Part shown: positions 34,101-47,200 of the stretch, one piece after another
Position numbering within the stretch: the first letter of the stretch is position 1
Layout of the letters: each line of letters starts with the position of its first letter
From: Aristolochia californica
Lineage: Eukaryota > Streptophyta > Magnoliopsida > Piperales > Aristolochiaceae
Length of the DNA: 64,000 nt
NCBI GenBank assembly: GCA_029961685.1
Contig: JARWKL010000015.1
Coordinates: 25,327,220 to 25,391,219 of the forward strand
Direction of reading: 5' to 3'
Notes under the pieces: model-generated
What the model saw: the letters and a program-made list of their open reading frames with translations, nothing else
What the model was told of the DNA's origin: nothing
The model's database searches: none
Position numbers and translations under genes: made by a program

Positions 34101-37100
34101 CAAAAAAAGTTCCAATTGCTCCCAAGAAGAAAGTGGAATCAAGTGATAGCTCAACTGAAACTGAATCCGAGGAAGACGAGGTAAGCTTCCTATATTCTTG
34201 AAATTCAAGGAAGACGAGGAAAACAACATTGATGCAACTCCTGTTTTATTGAATATTCACACACCTTCAATAAAAAAAATTGATGTAAGATATTGCATAT
34301 CTTGAATGAGCACATCATGGAGTGATTTAGTTGGACCAAAACTCTCTTATTAGAAGACAAATTTGGCTAAAAAACTCGGATTTTAGGAGAATGGAAATTC
34401 GAATCACGTCAATAATTGGAGAGATAATAGGAGGGAGAATATGGAAAAAAGAGAATTATTTTATTGAACAGACCTTTGATACTTCTGATATCAATATCTC
34501 CAAAAATATAGCCTAGAATAAAAAATGTTTTATTGATAAAGAAACTAGACTCAAATATCTTTCATCCTAGTTCAACTTCAGTTCATAAAATACTTCTTTT
34601 GAGATGAAGAAGCTGATATATTTGTGAATTTGTAATCTGGTTGAACTAAGTACTCTTTCTTCTATGGCTAGCATGACCATTGACGCTTCTAATATCGATA
34701 ACTCCCTATAGAAAACTCAGATTGAGAATTGGTTGAATAGGTAAGAAAATAGACTTATAGATTTTTCTTTGGATAAATAATTCTCTCTATAAAGTCTCGT
34801 TCTTAATGGCATAAGATGACTCGAAAGTAGAAGCTTTCTGTTGTTGCAGGAGCTTCTCTTGCAGTATGATTTTTTTTGTTTCAAATATCGATTTCTCTTA
34901 GAGGAAAACTCCGATTGCCAAAATTCGTTTTAGCATTGCAAATTAGACTTGATAATCTTTTCGTCAATATATAATTTTCTATATGAAAAGCTCCATATGG
35001 AGGTGCAAACACCAAGAAAACAACGGGCATTAGAACTGAAAAAAGAGAAAAAAAGATACATACGAACCTAAACTACTATAGATGATAGATCAGAAAAAGA
35101 TCACATTATCTTTGTGGATTGACTGAGTCAACTCACAAAACCTGCTTTGATACCATGTTGAATTTTGGGAAAAGAGAAAAATTTCATTGATTTGTTGTAA
35201 TACGAGTACATGAACCCTTATTTATAATAGAGGAAAGTGATAGATTCTAACTACAATTAAAGTACCATTTTCCCAATTATACCCAATGTCTAACAGTTAA
35301 AGATAAGTTTTAGCATAATTATACTCCAAGAACTGCAAATCATTTGGTAGACCTTCACTCTAAATGGGGATCTTCCCTCTAACACCTTGTTGTGGAGGAC
35401 GACCCACCTCGTTAGGTTGTATCTCTTCTGTTTTATTGAATTTTCACACACCTTTCTTTAAAATAAAAATTAAACGGTTCAACATAAATAGAAGACTAAT
35501 ATAACTAAAACACCTTTAAACTAAGACTCTTCAGTGGAATCTCATTCTGTGATACTCCTGTATGACTTCACCATATTAATTCTAGCTTTGTGTTACTTTT
35601 TGTTGTGAAAGTTATGTAAGAGCCTTTTATATCTTCTTTTGAACACCTTGAAAAAGAAAGAAGAGAGTCTAGTGAAACTTTAGATAGTGACTCTGAGTAT
35701 ATTGTGAGCTTTTGATTGTCTTATCTCCGTTACAGTTCTCGAGCATTTGCATGTTATGTGGACTGGTCTATTCTATTAAACTCTTCTTTTTCTCTCTTTT
35801 TTGATTTGTTCCCTTTTGCTTTCTCCATTTGCTTCTTATTTTTTTAATGCTGTCAACTACTTTCTTATTGTGTTTGACATCGTGATGCAGGAACCTGCCA
35901 AAGTTGTTGTTCCTGCAAAAAGAAGTGCCCCGGAAAGGGATTCTAAACAGGTCATGTTTAGCTTGATTAACGTAATTTTTGTTTGGTTATGTAATTATTT
36001 GCTTGTTTGTTAGGTTCTGTTCAAGGACACTTTCTGGTCGTCTATACTGCTCTTCAGAATGTGTTTTGAAACTTAATGGAAGTTTGTGTTTCTTTCTTTT
36101 TACATGACCCTTTAAAAGAGCCATGTTCTTGTGCTGTGTAATGTTATTATAATTTTATCAGGTGCTGAAGTGGTAACGTCAGAGTAGAACACTGCTACAT
36201 AAATTATTTATTTATAAATTAGGCCTCAAAGTGGCTGCTAGGCATTATTATATTGTTTTCTAACTAATACAAATGCATAAATTGCTGGGTGGTTACATAG
36301 TTATTTTCATTCAAAACGTCACTGAAGTTTCCCCTTCCAAATTAGCAGGCTCCTTCAAAGGCAGGTAAGAAAGAAAGCAGTGATGAACAAGAGGATGATA
36401 GCTCAGAGGAAAGTTTTGATGAAGAACCTGTAACAAAAAAGCTGAAAGCTCCAGCTTCTTCAAAAATTGTTAAAAAGGAGAATAGTGATGAGGATGATAG
36501 CTCCGAGGAAAGTTCAGATGTTGAGCCTAAAGTACGTGAAAAGCATCTGGTATTTTCTGTTTGTTGATTGAAGAATTTTAAGGTCAAATTACATAATAGG
36601 ACTTGACCCTCCAATAGTAATGAGTTAGTCTCTCTGTTTAGTTTTGATTGTTTTACTGTTGCAGCGAAGCCAAGCTCCTGCAAAGAGTAGTAGTTCTGAA
36701 GATGATTCTTCTGAGGAAGAAAGTGAGGAAGAAGAACCTGCCAAGACTCCAAAGAAAAAGGTGAAATTTTTTCTCATTGGTCATGGTATTTGTAGTTTTT
36801 TGTTCAAGAACATTTAGTTTAGTGATACATTTGATTCTTGGAAACATTTACTTAATCAACTGACCAGCAGAGCATCTTGGAACTGTTATCTTGTAGGCTA
36901 ATGATGTTGTAAGGGAAGATGCCTCTACAGGAAAGCATACTGCTACAAAATCTGAAAAGAAAGCTGTAGGTTTGCATATTTATTATAGGTTTTATACTTC
37001 TGACTTACTCAATTGAAAGCTTGATGGATGCTTTTTTGTATTTTATGCAGCCTAAAACTCCTGTCACTCCTCAAGCTCAAACAACCGGTTCAAAAACACT

Positions 37101-39072
37101 ATTTGTGGGCAACTTGTCCTTTAGTGTTGAACGTCCTGATGTGTATGATCTCTCTGTCTCTCTCTCTCTTTCTCTGTCCCTCTCTCTGTGAAGGTTATTT
37201 ATCTATTCTGTTCTTTTCTATATTCTGCTGTTACCTTTATTGACTAGTCTTGCATATAAGTTGTGACAGTAATATGTGACTTTGTTCTGCAGGGAGGAAT
37301 TCTTTAAAGATGCAGGTGAAGTTGTTGATGTTCGATTTGCTATAGGCGAGGACGGTCGTTTTAGAGGTTTTGGACATGTCGAGTTTGCTTCAGAAGAGGC
37401 GGCACAGAAGGTAAACTATTCAAATGGTTCAGTTGAATAAATTAAAGTCTGCCATCTTGTTGGAGTCTGTAGTTGTTGTTTTGTTGCCTAAGAAAACATG
37501 TGGAACTGTTGGTAGTTTCTTTCATTTTTTCTATTTCCCTTTTTTCCTTTTTCTTCTAGAATTTCTCTTCCATTGTAGTTTTGTATTCATTAAATGTTTG
37601 TGGCCAGGCTCTTGAACTGAATGGTCACGACCTTTTAGGCCGTGATGTGAGGCTTGATCTTGCTCGTGAAAGAGGTTCATACACTCCTCATAGCGGGTAC
37701 TACCCTGTTGCCCTCCTAAAAAAATATGACGTTTGCTTCTCTCAACTGAGAAGAATTTTCTTTTAGGTATTGCTTTCAGTGATCATTGATGTATGTGCAC
37801 TGTACAGCAATGATAATAGCTCATATCAGAAAAATGGTAAAGGTGAGCAGGGGAAGACTATATACATTCGTGGGTTTGATAAATCTCTAGAAGAAGATAA
37901 GGTGAAGTTTGTTACTTTCTATTTTTGTTTAACTTTACTTATTTGACACCATACTCTTGAGTGATGTGCCTGATATTCTGGAGGTTTCTGTTTGCAGATT
38001 CGAAGTGCTTTGGAAGAGCATTTTGGCTCCTGCGGAGAGATTACTAGAGTTTCTATTCCAAAGGATTATGAGACTGGTGCTTCTAAGGGGTGTGTGGAAC
38101 TTCTCCTTTTCCCTAGATAATTCCTTCAAATTGCACTTTTTTTTTTCAGGTTTGGAAATTTTAAGGAGGGTTTTGATTGCTTGGATATAAAGGGTTTTTT
38201 TTTGTATATTTTGATACATTGTGACAATACTGGTTAGCTGTACTTCGTTGCTGTCTTGTCTGGTTTTGAGAGTGGGGAAATTCTGTTGGATAAGTGTAGC
38301 TTAGCTAGTTATTTTGTAAGAGAGGATGATTTGTTAAGGTAGGCATTTGGATGCTTGGACTGATACATGCTCTGAAATTGACATCACTGCATCGGTGTAC
38401 TCTGTTATGTATGTGTTTGCACAGTTTGTGTCATCCATTTGTATTTGACTGGTTCTTTAAAGAAGCTAAGTACCTCCATGATCTTGTGTGCTGAGGGATT
38501 TTGCATTCATTTTATCAGGCTTGCTTACATGGACTTCAGCGGTGATGACGGTTTCTCTCAGGCCTTGGAACTCAACGGTTCAGATATAAATGGCTACAAT
38601 CTAACAGTGGAAGAGGCTAGGCCAAGGGGGGACAATCGTGATGGTGGTGGTAGAAGTGGTAGAGGTGGTAGAGGTGGTGGCAGAGACAGTGGTGGTCGAT
38701 TTGGTGGCAGGCGTGGTGGTCGTGGTGGTGGGGGTCGTGGTGGTGGTGGTAGAGGTTGTGGTCATGCTACCCAGGGTACTGGTGAGTAAACACTTTTTTG
38801 AAGGTCTTTCCTGTTTCAGCATAAGCACATCCAATTTTGCTGGCTTTGTCTACTTTTTAATTAGTGACTGAAATAAACTTTCTAGCAAATTCTATAGTTG
38901 TTGCATTTAGCTTAAATAAAGTGTCTAGAGGGTCCATTTTATGCATTCTTGTTCTGTACTTTCATTCTATACACATTTTTTTTTTGAAATACATGCACAT
39001 CTTACATATTCGGTCTCTTTATTTAATATTCTGTATCTTTGTGCAGGCAAGAAGACTACTTTTGGCGACTAA
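31131..39072 (+). CDS. NUCL1: Nucleolin (NUC-L type)
   Basis: A nucleolar RNA/histone-binding protein for rDNA transcription and pre-rRNA processing. Seventeen coding exons: 31131-31163, 31270-31318, 31420-31604, 33557-33688, 33876-33989, 34079-34180, 35891-35950, 36349-36531, 36665-36760, 36897-36965, 37051-37142, 37293-37410, 37608-37696, 37808-37901, 37998-38089, 38519-38781 and 39047-39072; total 598 aa. MGKSSKKS opens a Lys-rich N-terminus; exons 3-9 carry alternating basic and Ser/Asp/Glu blocks (SSESEDE, SSSDDE, TETESEEDE). RRM1 has TLFVGNLSF and RGFGHVEF; RRM2 has IYIRGFD and KGLAYMDF. The tail is a Gly-Arg-rich GAR domain, then KKTTFGD. This is the full plant nucleolin layout. The symbol follows the plant NUCL1 family; a paralogue name is equally possible. 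Introns 3 and 6 hold transposon inserts. Confidence 0.95.
31645..31884. repeat. 120-bp tandem duplication in nucleolin intron 3
   Basis: The unit starting TATTAAACTTGGAGTTTTTG is at 31645-31764 and again at 31765-31884, with about ten differences. It lies just after exon 3 and is intronic. Confidence 0.9.
32085..32935. mobile_element. MITE-like DNA element in nucleolin intron 3
   Basis: The left end carries GTGAAAGTGAAT (about 32095, after a G-run) and the right end its inverse, ATTCACTTTCAC (about 32909-32920). Inside the right end is a perfect hairpin, AGTGAAAGTGAATGAAC and its inverse around TG (32818-32853). The core 32150-32690 is very AT-rich; the right part 32700-32820 is purine-rich (GGGAGAGGAGG). 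There is no coding domain. It could be non-autonomous, but the superfamily and exact borders are unknown. Confidence 0.5.
34195..35645 (-). mobile_element. Non-coding LTR retrotransposon, truncated copy in nucleolin intron 6
   Basis: On the minus strand the 5' LTR is 35645-35156, starting TGTTCAAAAGAAG and ending TTCAACA. It is followed by the primer site TGGTATCAAAGC (35155-35144) and an interior that can be followed base by base against 49037-50100 of the complete copy, including TTTTGTGAGTTGA, GATAATGTGATC and CCGAGTTTTTTAGCCAAATT. The interior stops near 34200, so the 3' LTR is missing. The LTR contains an extra segment of about 110 bp (about 35350-35465). Part of that segment, CTGTTTTATTGAA.TTCACAC, recurs at 34233, inside the truncated end. 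Nucleolin reads across it as an intron. Confidence 0.85.
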
Positions 39073-39212
39073 GTTGGACTCATAGAGTCCTGTAATTTTG
39101 GCGGGTATTTGTGGTCTATTGCAAGTTTTGATGTGAATTTACTGTTCGTAGCGTGGATCGATCTATGTTAATTGGGATAGTTTGCCATGACAACATAAAA
39201 AGATGATTTTTT

Positions 39213-39243
<31 letters not shown>

Positions 39244-40636
39244 GAGTTACCTACATGGGAACAAAAGGCTCGATATTGAGTACCAAGCCCAATGAAATTC
39301 AGTAGTTTTTGTTGTTAAACGGAGGAGGTATCGATTTGATAGTTGCTGAAGGCCGTTAGGTGTTTTTATTTTTTTATGCCCTGACCTAGCAGTTTGTTCT
39401 TTCATTGCCCCTAACGGTATTTGATGAATGCAGTTGCAAGTGTTTATGGCCTTACAGTTGCCTAGCCTTAATTTTAAAAGCGTTTGTAAGTATTTTGATT
39501 TAAAATACAAATCTCACCGCAGTAAAATGGCCTTACAGTTTGATTTGCTAGAAGGTGAGTTTATGGGGTCGTTTCCTCAAAAGACTGATCTCTTATGCTA
39601 GTTGGAGAAAATTGAAGTTGTAAAATGGTTAGAGATGTTCTTAGTGTTAGTGATAGGTTTATGGTAGACGTTGCTATCTTGTATGACCTCACATTTTGTT
39701 AGATTTTTAGGAAACATTTAGGGCTGTGTTTGGAACAAAAAACAGTGGAGAAAAGAGCAGAAAAAGAAAAAAAAAATTGGTTTTCTTATCTAGAAATGGG
39801 AGAGAAAAAGGAAAGGGAAATGTAGTTTCTATACGTAAAAAATGAAAAAGAAAAGAAAATGTGGTTTCTCAAATTTTTGTTTATTTTTTTTCCCCAAATT
39901 TTATTATTATGTGAGAGAAAATTTATTAACAAACAGAGTGATTCTCTTATATTTTCTGTTTTCTTCTCAATGAGTCTATGCTAGTCTCACAATTTTTTTT
40001 CTCCCTAGTGTCTACATAATAGCCACATTGTTTTCTGTAGTTGTAAAGGAAACTCAGCTCAGAAATGTTTCTTTCTTCATTTCATCGACTTCTTTGGAAG
40101 GTGTAATGCGCCAAAGAAGTAGTCACTAACATGGTAGGGAGTACAGCAACAGGGAGTCCTACAAAGGCTAAATATTATGTCCGGTTCTTATTTCTTGAGT
40201 GGCACAAGAATTATGGGGGTGGAGGCCGGAGTTCATCTGAAAATAGAGCCTTTCCTTGTATTCACACTCGGGACAAATTGAAACCTAGAGGATGATGATA
40301 TGAATTAAGACCGTGGTTAGCCTATAGAATCTAACAGCTCTCTCCCAGCTAGTTTATTGATTATAGGATGTAGATCCCCAAGCGACCACCTGAAATCAAA
40401 AGCAGTCTATAGAGAATTGATCTGCAAACGTCCAAATTCACTTTCAAATTGTTCGTTTAAATACTTTTGCAGCTACAAATTATTGTCGAGGCAAAGCATG
40501 AAACTAGAATTACATTAAAAGCAGAAAAAGCACTCGGCTCTGCAACTTACAACAACCTCCTCATAAGGGAATTAAATAATCTTAAAAGTAGGCAATATAG
40601 GTACCCTTAGAACGTGTTTACCATTCAAACCAACCC
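39073..40636. other. Intergenic between nucleolin and VHA-d 3' ends
   Basis: The two genes converge here. A T26-like run lies at about 39219-39243. A purine-rich block at 39720-39990 starting GGGCTGTGTTTGGAAC resembles a MITE-type insert (GTTTGGA end), but the second end is unclear. No gene is seen. Confidence 0.5.
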
Positions 40637-43518
40637 TCAGAATATGAAGACCACGCTGTCATGAACCCTAGACTTTTGGTTTTGTGCCACACATTCAGAA
40701 ATCCACATCAGGTTTCTGATCTCTTGTTCCCTCAGCCTCATGTATGCAAAGAAAACCCCATAATGGAACTGCACATTTGTGTTGAGGAAATCAGCAAGCA
40801 AGATGAAAGAATAAAGAGCATACTTTGCATGTGTTGTACATGTACCACTGAAAGTGAAACTCTAAATTGCCTGGCTGACATGTTAGTATAGTAAAAGGTC
40901 AGAGATCCTACCTGTTGTTCGAATGCCAAGCATAGCCTTTTTACCTCCTCTTCATAAAATGCCTTGTCCAGCATTTGGCTCTCTCCATAGGATAATTTGG
41001 CAAAAATAGACTGATATGGAGGGTATTTCTCCATGACACCACGAACCTGCTCCATTGATATTACTAGATCAGCCATGACCACAATAGTATTTTTAAACTG
41101 GATTCCAGTAAGCAATTGGAAATGAAAACTGAGTCAAATTCGTCATTCAGTAACAAAACACAAGCATAAACATCTGATTGCATTTTATTTAAAGAGGCTA
41201 CTATTTTATTTTGTCACAGCGAGAAATGCAAACATCTCAGAGTGATATCTGACAAGGTGTAATTGATGACGCCTTTATGAAGAAGTTAAAGGAGGGAAGC
41301 ATATTTGCACAGCAATATCCAAAAATTTACTCCCACAAATTCAGAATTTAATATTTTCAAAATTTCACTTAAATAAAATTCAATTAAATAACTGCTTCAC
41401 CACATTTTCTTATCTTCAATTAGTGCCAAAACCATTTTGTGCGTCTGAAGACACTTTGCTTTGCTGGGATTGAACCACATTTCATGTGTCTACATGTAAC
41501 AATGGCTACTTTTCTTTTAAACATTAAAAAAAAAGTTTCTATGCTTTCTATGCAAAATCAAGTTCCAAATTGTGCTTCTCAAGGTAGGTGGAAAGCAGTT
41601 ACTATGATATCAAGCTAGCTAAATAGCTACACATCAAAACTACCTGATCAATGTCCTCACAGACTGCAAGTTCCTCATGGCCATATGGGTAGCTACAAAG
41701 ACATGCACATCATCAATTAAGAAACAAAGAAAAGGTCAATCAGTTTCAGAGGATTCCAAAATCAAGAATCGCATATGAAAAGCTTACAGCAAACCAAAGC
41801 TAGAATAGAGCTTCCTACGATCGTCTCTTGTCAGCTCAGTGCCAATACTGCAGAAACGAAAAATGTGAAAATTAAGAATGATGAGAGGTAGTTCAACCAG
41901 AGGTACCTCCAAGAAAGTCACCTGTTTATTGTAATATTTACAGCTCTTCTGTCAGCCTCAAAGGCTAGGAGGTCCGACATGATTTCTGCCGTGGCTCCAC
42001 CCAGTTTCTATTGAGAATCACAATCTTAGATCAGTAATGTGGCAGGTGTCCATGTTAGTTTCAGTTATCGCACAAGAAAAGAGCTTATCTAACACATATC
42101 AACATACCTGACAGAACTTGTAAAAATCCTCAAGATATGCCTTATAAAGGGTGTTTCTCATGATTTCAATATTCATGTCATCCAAGTCCTATTAAAAGAG
42201 AACACATAAATCTTAGGATAGAAATTAACACATAACGTTTCACCTTCCTTCTGGTCAAAACAAAAGGACACCATCAATGGGCAGGTGCTAAAAACTAAGT
42301 CTTCAAATGCACTTGAAAAGCAAATTAATGTTTCAGAGAGCTATTAAATACTGAAAGGGCAATTTTAAAATTATGTATAAACAATAAACAGGTGTTTCTT
42401 TAAAAAGGCTGTTGTTCCAAGAAGCACCTCGGAAGTGATGCACTCTGAGAAGTATGGGGCCAAAGGGGTGTCAACAAGCACCAATCTGTAGAGCTCACGC
42501 ATATTCTGTGCAACTGCAAGTGTAGCAATACTGAGAAAGAGAAGTTAGATGCTTACTTTTAAGGTATAAAAAATACAAAAATAATACAAAGCTAAACAAG
42601 AGGTACCTATCAAACATGCCTAGTGGATGGCATTTCTCCAACAATTCCTGAACATCTCTCTCATGCAAGGTTCCAGTAACAATAAGAACCACATTGTCAA
42701 TCATGTGACCATATCTAGTATGAGAAAAAGAAAGGATATTAACAAGTATTGAGTACTTGAGCCTGGAATCGGTCCACATACAAGATCATCTGAAAAATAT
42801 CTGAGTCGCCCATTCATTGTCCAAGAAATTAGAGGGTTAACTTCCAAAAAGCAGCAGACTTTTAACTATTTAGCTGGAAAAGAAAGCTTCCACGTGATTA
42901 ATTATGAGAGCTAAACAGAGGGGAATCATAAGCAGTGGTTGTATTCGCATTCTAAAGCATTTAAAATGACTGTATCTCATAGATGAGAATTAAAGTGATG
43001 CATACGTTATGTACTCTAAGAAGGTCGACAATGGCTCTGTGGCTTGGCATAGCATGTGTTTATACTCATCAACCAGCTTAAGTGTACACTTCTCCACTAT
43101 CGTTGTTGTATGCAAAGGGGAAGGCTCTGCAAACAATCAAATAAAAATATCAATCCCAACAACCAAATACCAATCAACCCATCCAAAGGATGCGCTAGAG
43201 ACAATAAACTGGATGTATCACGCCAACATCGGCAATGTTCGGATAGTAGATATGATAACATCAGACTACCCGCAATAGAAAATAAGTCTTCAAATTGAAT
43301 GAAAATTTACAAGAAGAAGAAGGAATAATTAACCTACCGTTTTGGAGATAAGGTCCATATTCAGTAGCGGAGAGATGCATCTTGATGTCGTCTAAAGTCT
43401 CACACTGGCAAAGGTTATTGTAATCCGCTGCGGTGAGAAGACCTGCACGGTGACCTCGCACAATTGCTTCAAGGTAACCGCCATGAATGTTGAAGGTTAG
43501 GGCTTCGAAACCGTACAT
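40637..43518 (-). CDS. VHA-d: V-type proton ATPase subunit d
   Basis: Subunit d (the yeast Vma6/AC39 counterpart) of the V0 sector, which couples the central stalk to the proteolipid ring of the vacuolar and Golgi proton pump. Minus-strand exons are 43518-43338, 43126-43006, 42714-42607, 42530-42428, 42188-42108, 42007-41922, 41847-41788, 41692-41644, 41046-40912 and 40768-40637. All are GT..AG and the joined length is exactly 351 aa, the usual family length. It starts [20 protein letters not shown] and includes [46 protein letters not shown] and [14 protein letters not shown]; it ends DSVVFIF. It is cytosolic-facing without membrane helices. The gene looks intact. It is transcribed away from RH1. 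Confidence 0.97.
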
Positions 43519-44210
43519 CCTGCGGGCTAAAGTAAACCCAGAATCCGAAAGAGGAAGAGGAAGAGGAAGAGGAAGAGAGCAGATCTGATCGGGGTACCCA
43601 AACGTAAGACCGGAGGGGGGAACTACCCCGCGAGATATGTTTCTTCTGGTCACGAGACGAGCTCTCCCCCGAGAGGACGCGAGATGATAACAATCTAGCA
43701 ATTATATTAGCGCGATAGACGATTTCCTACGACAATAAGAAAAATGAATACATTCCATTACATCATACCAGCCTGCGGATTTATTCGGAAACGTCAAAAT
43801 CCGATATGTACATTATCGGCTGATACGGAGAGTATTGATTAGCCTAAAATCTAATGTATCAGCCAAAACTAAATACGTATTGGTTGATATCTGATATGTA
43901 CCGAGCCAATATAAGATTATTTATAAACACTGTTAATCCAATACAAAAAATTATTTGGTATGAAACATGTCGAAATATAGTGCACCCGAGACGTATCGGA
44001 TTTCCGAGACAGGGCCGCTGCTTCGTACACTCGCCCCCGAGAATCGAGACACTCTAAACCCGAGATGACTTTAAAAATTTTTGCCCTCGAAGAAGACCTG
44101 GAAGGTTGTTTCTCTTTGCATTCAAAATCTTAGCTTTGACGTCCTGCAGTACACCAGCCGGAGCTTGATAGGGCAAGTTTTTAGCTGCAAACCGGTACAA
44201 CTTCGCGTCA
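43519..44210. promoter_or_regulatory. Shared divergent promoter region of VHA-d and RH1
   Basis: The two start codons are 692 bases apart, head to head, with no repeat or gene between. A (GGAAGA)n run at about 43549-43577 falls in the VHA-d 5' leader. No strong TATA box is evident; a weak TAATATAATT lies near 43705 on the VHA-d side. Whether one bidirectional promoter or two serve the genes is inference. Confidence 0.5.
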
Positions 44211-47200
44211 ATGGAAGACACCAAGGAGAAAAAGGTGCCTGTTTTGCCATGGATGAGAAGCCCTTTGGACATTACTCTGTTCGAAGAACGCCTCGTTTCT
44301 CAGCTTCCCTGCCTGGAGCCCAGGTTACTCTGCTCTTAAAAGTTCTCGTCAAGATTGTCTGTTTTTATTTCTGGGTGTAGTTTCAATTTCCTTATGCTAG
44401 AACAGAAAAAAAAAATCTAAGTAGTAGATATTGTTGCTGTTCCTTATTTCATTCCCATCTGTCTTTTGTGATGTATTAATGGAGATTGAGTCTAGGAGAT
44501 GCTGGGTCCAGTTGTGTAGTAAACAGAAACCACCTGTTTGAACTCTTCTTCTTTTCATTTACGTAATGCTCACAACAATGAGAATGTGAAAACTCTTTTG
44601 GGCTTGTTAATTTTTTGGCAGCTGGTATAGCGGGGGCCATGTTAGCAATCATCAAATTTTTACCAAGTGTTATTCACTTTGTGTTGTTTTTCTTCCTTCC
44701 CGAATCGTAAAATGTCCTCCAACAAGCTCATGTCTCCATTACGTTATCTTGTAGGTTAAAGGATGCCCTACAGGATATGGGCATTGATTCACTCTTTCCA
44801 GTTCAGGTGGCAGCATGGCAGGAGACAGTTGGACCAGGTGCTTTCGACAGAGACCTCTGTATAAACTCGCCGACAGGAAGTGGGAAGACTCTTGCATATG
44901 CCTTGCCTATTGTTCAAATGCTTTCAACCCGTGCCTTTAGATGCTTGCGTGCTTTAGTGGTGCTGCCCACTCGTGATCTAGCTGCGCAGGTTCTATTTAA
45001 TAACTTCAGTATTGATTTCAATCTATGACCTCTGAATACCAACCTTGATTATCTCCTTGGATTGTGCTACTATTGGAAGATACTTGTGTTAGCAAAGCAG
45101 TTGAATAGTTGTTACTGCTGTTTCTTGAAGCATAGATAGTAAAGACTTCTGATCAATAGATGATTTTTGTGTGTTAATTAGGTTAAGCAGGTTTTTGATT
45201 CCATTGCACCAGCCGTTGGCTTGCGTGTTGGCCTAGCAGTTGGTCAATCTTCAATTTCGGATGAAATATCGGAGCTCATCAAAAGACCCAAGTTTGAACT
45301 AAGTAGTTTGTATGAAACAGATGATTTTCATGAAGAGTTACAAAGTGCTGTAGATATACTTGTGGCAACCCCTGGAAGATTGATGGATCATATTAACAAT
45401 ACAAAGGGTTTTACTTTACAACATCTTTGCTATCTTGTAAGTATTAGCCTGTATTTGGCTTTCTAGTCAGCCTTATTTACTCCATTGTACCTTTGTGGAG
45501 AGCATGGGATCACTTGGGATATGCAGGTCTTATTTCCACTGTTAACCTTTGTGGAGTGCACAAGATCAATTAGGATTAACCATCTACACTGCTTGCATTG
45601 TATAATTCTCAGGTTGTTGATGAAACAGATAGGTTACTTCGAGAGGCATATCAATCCTGGTTACCTACTGTTCTGCAGCTGTCTCAATCAAATCAGCAAG
45701 GATTGCTAACCTATAGTGGAAATTTGCCTTTCTCTCGGCTTGGTTCCATGAATACCATTAGAAGATGGTAAAAGTCCTAACATGCACATCAAAACCTTGT
45801 GTGCACCCATCCTGACTGACAAACTTTTTTCGTTAAACATATTTCATATCATATTTATCAGCATACAAATGTATAGTGAGACATGTTCTTTGTCTTTCCG
45901 TAACAGTGGTGTTGAGAGAGGGTTTAAAGGAAAATCTTACCCAAGGCTTGTGAAAATGATTCTATCAGCTACACTCACTCAAGATCCTAGCAAGCTTTCT
46001 CAGCTTGATCTGCATCACCCTTTGCTCTTGACAATGGGTGATACACGGTACAAGCTCCCAGAAAAATTAGAATCATATAAATTGGTGAGTTTTGCTAAAT
46101 TTCGTCCTGTTCTTGTTTATATTCTATTTGATCTGATAATTTTTTTCCTTAATGTTTCCAAAGACCTCACTCTTTTACCTTGAACACAGATGTGTGAATC
46201 CAAGCTCAAACCATTGTATTTAATATCTCTTCTGAAAGATTTAGGCACGGAAAAGTCTATTGTTTTTACGTCATCTGTAGAATCAACTCACCGCTTGAGC
46301 ACCTTATTGAAATACTTTGGGGACCTTCCTTTTAAAGTCAGAGAGTATTCAGGCCTTCAACACCAATCAATGCGAAGGTAATCCTGAAATGTGTAAATTT
46401 GGTTTCTTTACATACATATTATTATTGTGTGGTTTGAAAAACTAGTACCTGTTATTCTTTATATTTTTGTACAGAAAGGAAACATTTCCTGAAACTGGAA
46501 AGTTTTTCATGCAGTAAAACACTGAAGGGCTTCCGGAAAGGGGAAATCCAGGTGCTTGTATCTTCAGATGCAATGACTCGTGGTATGGACGTTGAAGGAG
46601 TACAAAATGTTATCAATTACGACATGCCTGCTTATGTAAAGACTTATATCCACCGTGTAGGCCGTACTGCAAGGGCAGGTCAGGGTGGTCGTTGCTTCAC
46701 TTTACTACGGAGACATGAGGTACTAAAAGAATTTTCTGTAAGTTAGCACTTATTTTTCTCTAAGTAGGAGTACATGATTGAAGAAACAACTTGTGCATGT
46801 AACATTGATATTACAGACACAAGGTAAGTTGATGTGCTTGTCTTGGTTGTTATGTTGCTTGTGTATAAGTGTTAAGAAGTTAAAATTATTTTGATCTGTC
46901 TCTATTTAAATTTGTTTTTCATTAAATTAGAAATCGAGTACTTTTTTTCTGGTTTTAATATGTGTGATTTAAAATTGATATAGAATACTGCTTCTGGTAA
47001 ATTAATGGTTTCTTAAATAAAAATATTGATGGTGGATTTTACTGAAAAGAAAGAAGAACTGTGCAGCACACAGGCTGGAAGAAATACAACTCAATCTGAG
47101 GGGTGGCATTGATAATTTAAAGTTCAAAACCAGGTGATATCAGATATGATACTCTTTCTACTTTTCCAGGTTAAACGTTTCAAGAAGTTGTTAGAGAAAG

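Noticed and set aside
38601..38871. Thr-rich and Val-rich frames over the nucleolin tail
   Set aside because: They are shadow frames of the GGT/GGTGGT-rich GAR-domain codons.
44054..44272. Minus-strand frame with a protein-like look opposite RH1 exon 1
   Set aside because: It overlaps the well-supported RH1 start and leader on the other strand, has no splice or promoter context, and I recognise no family.
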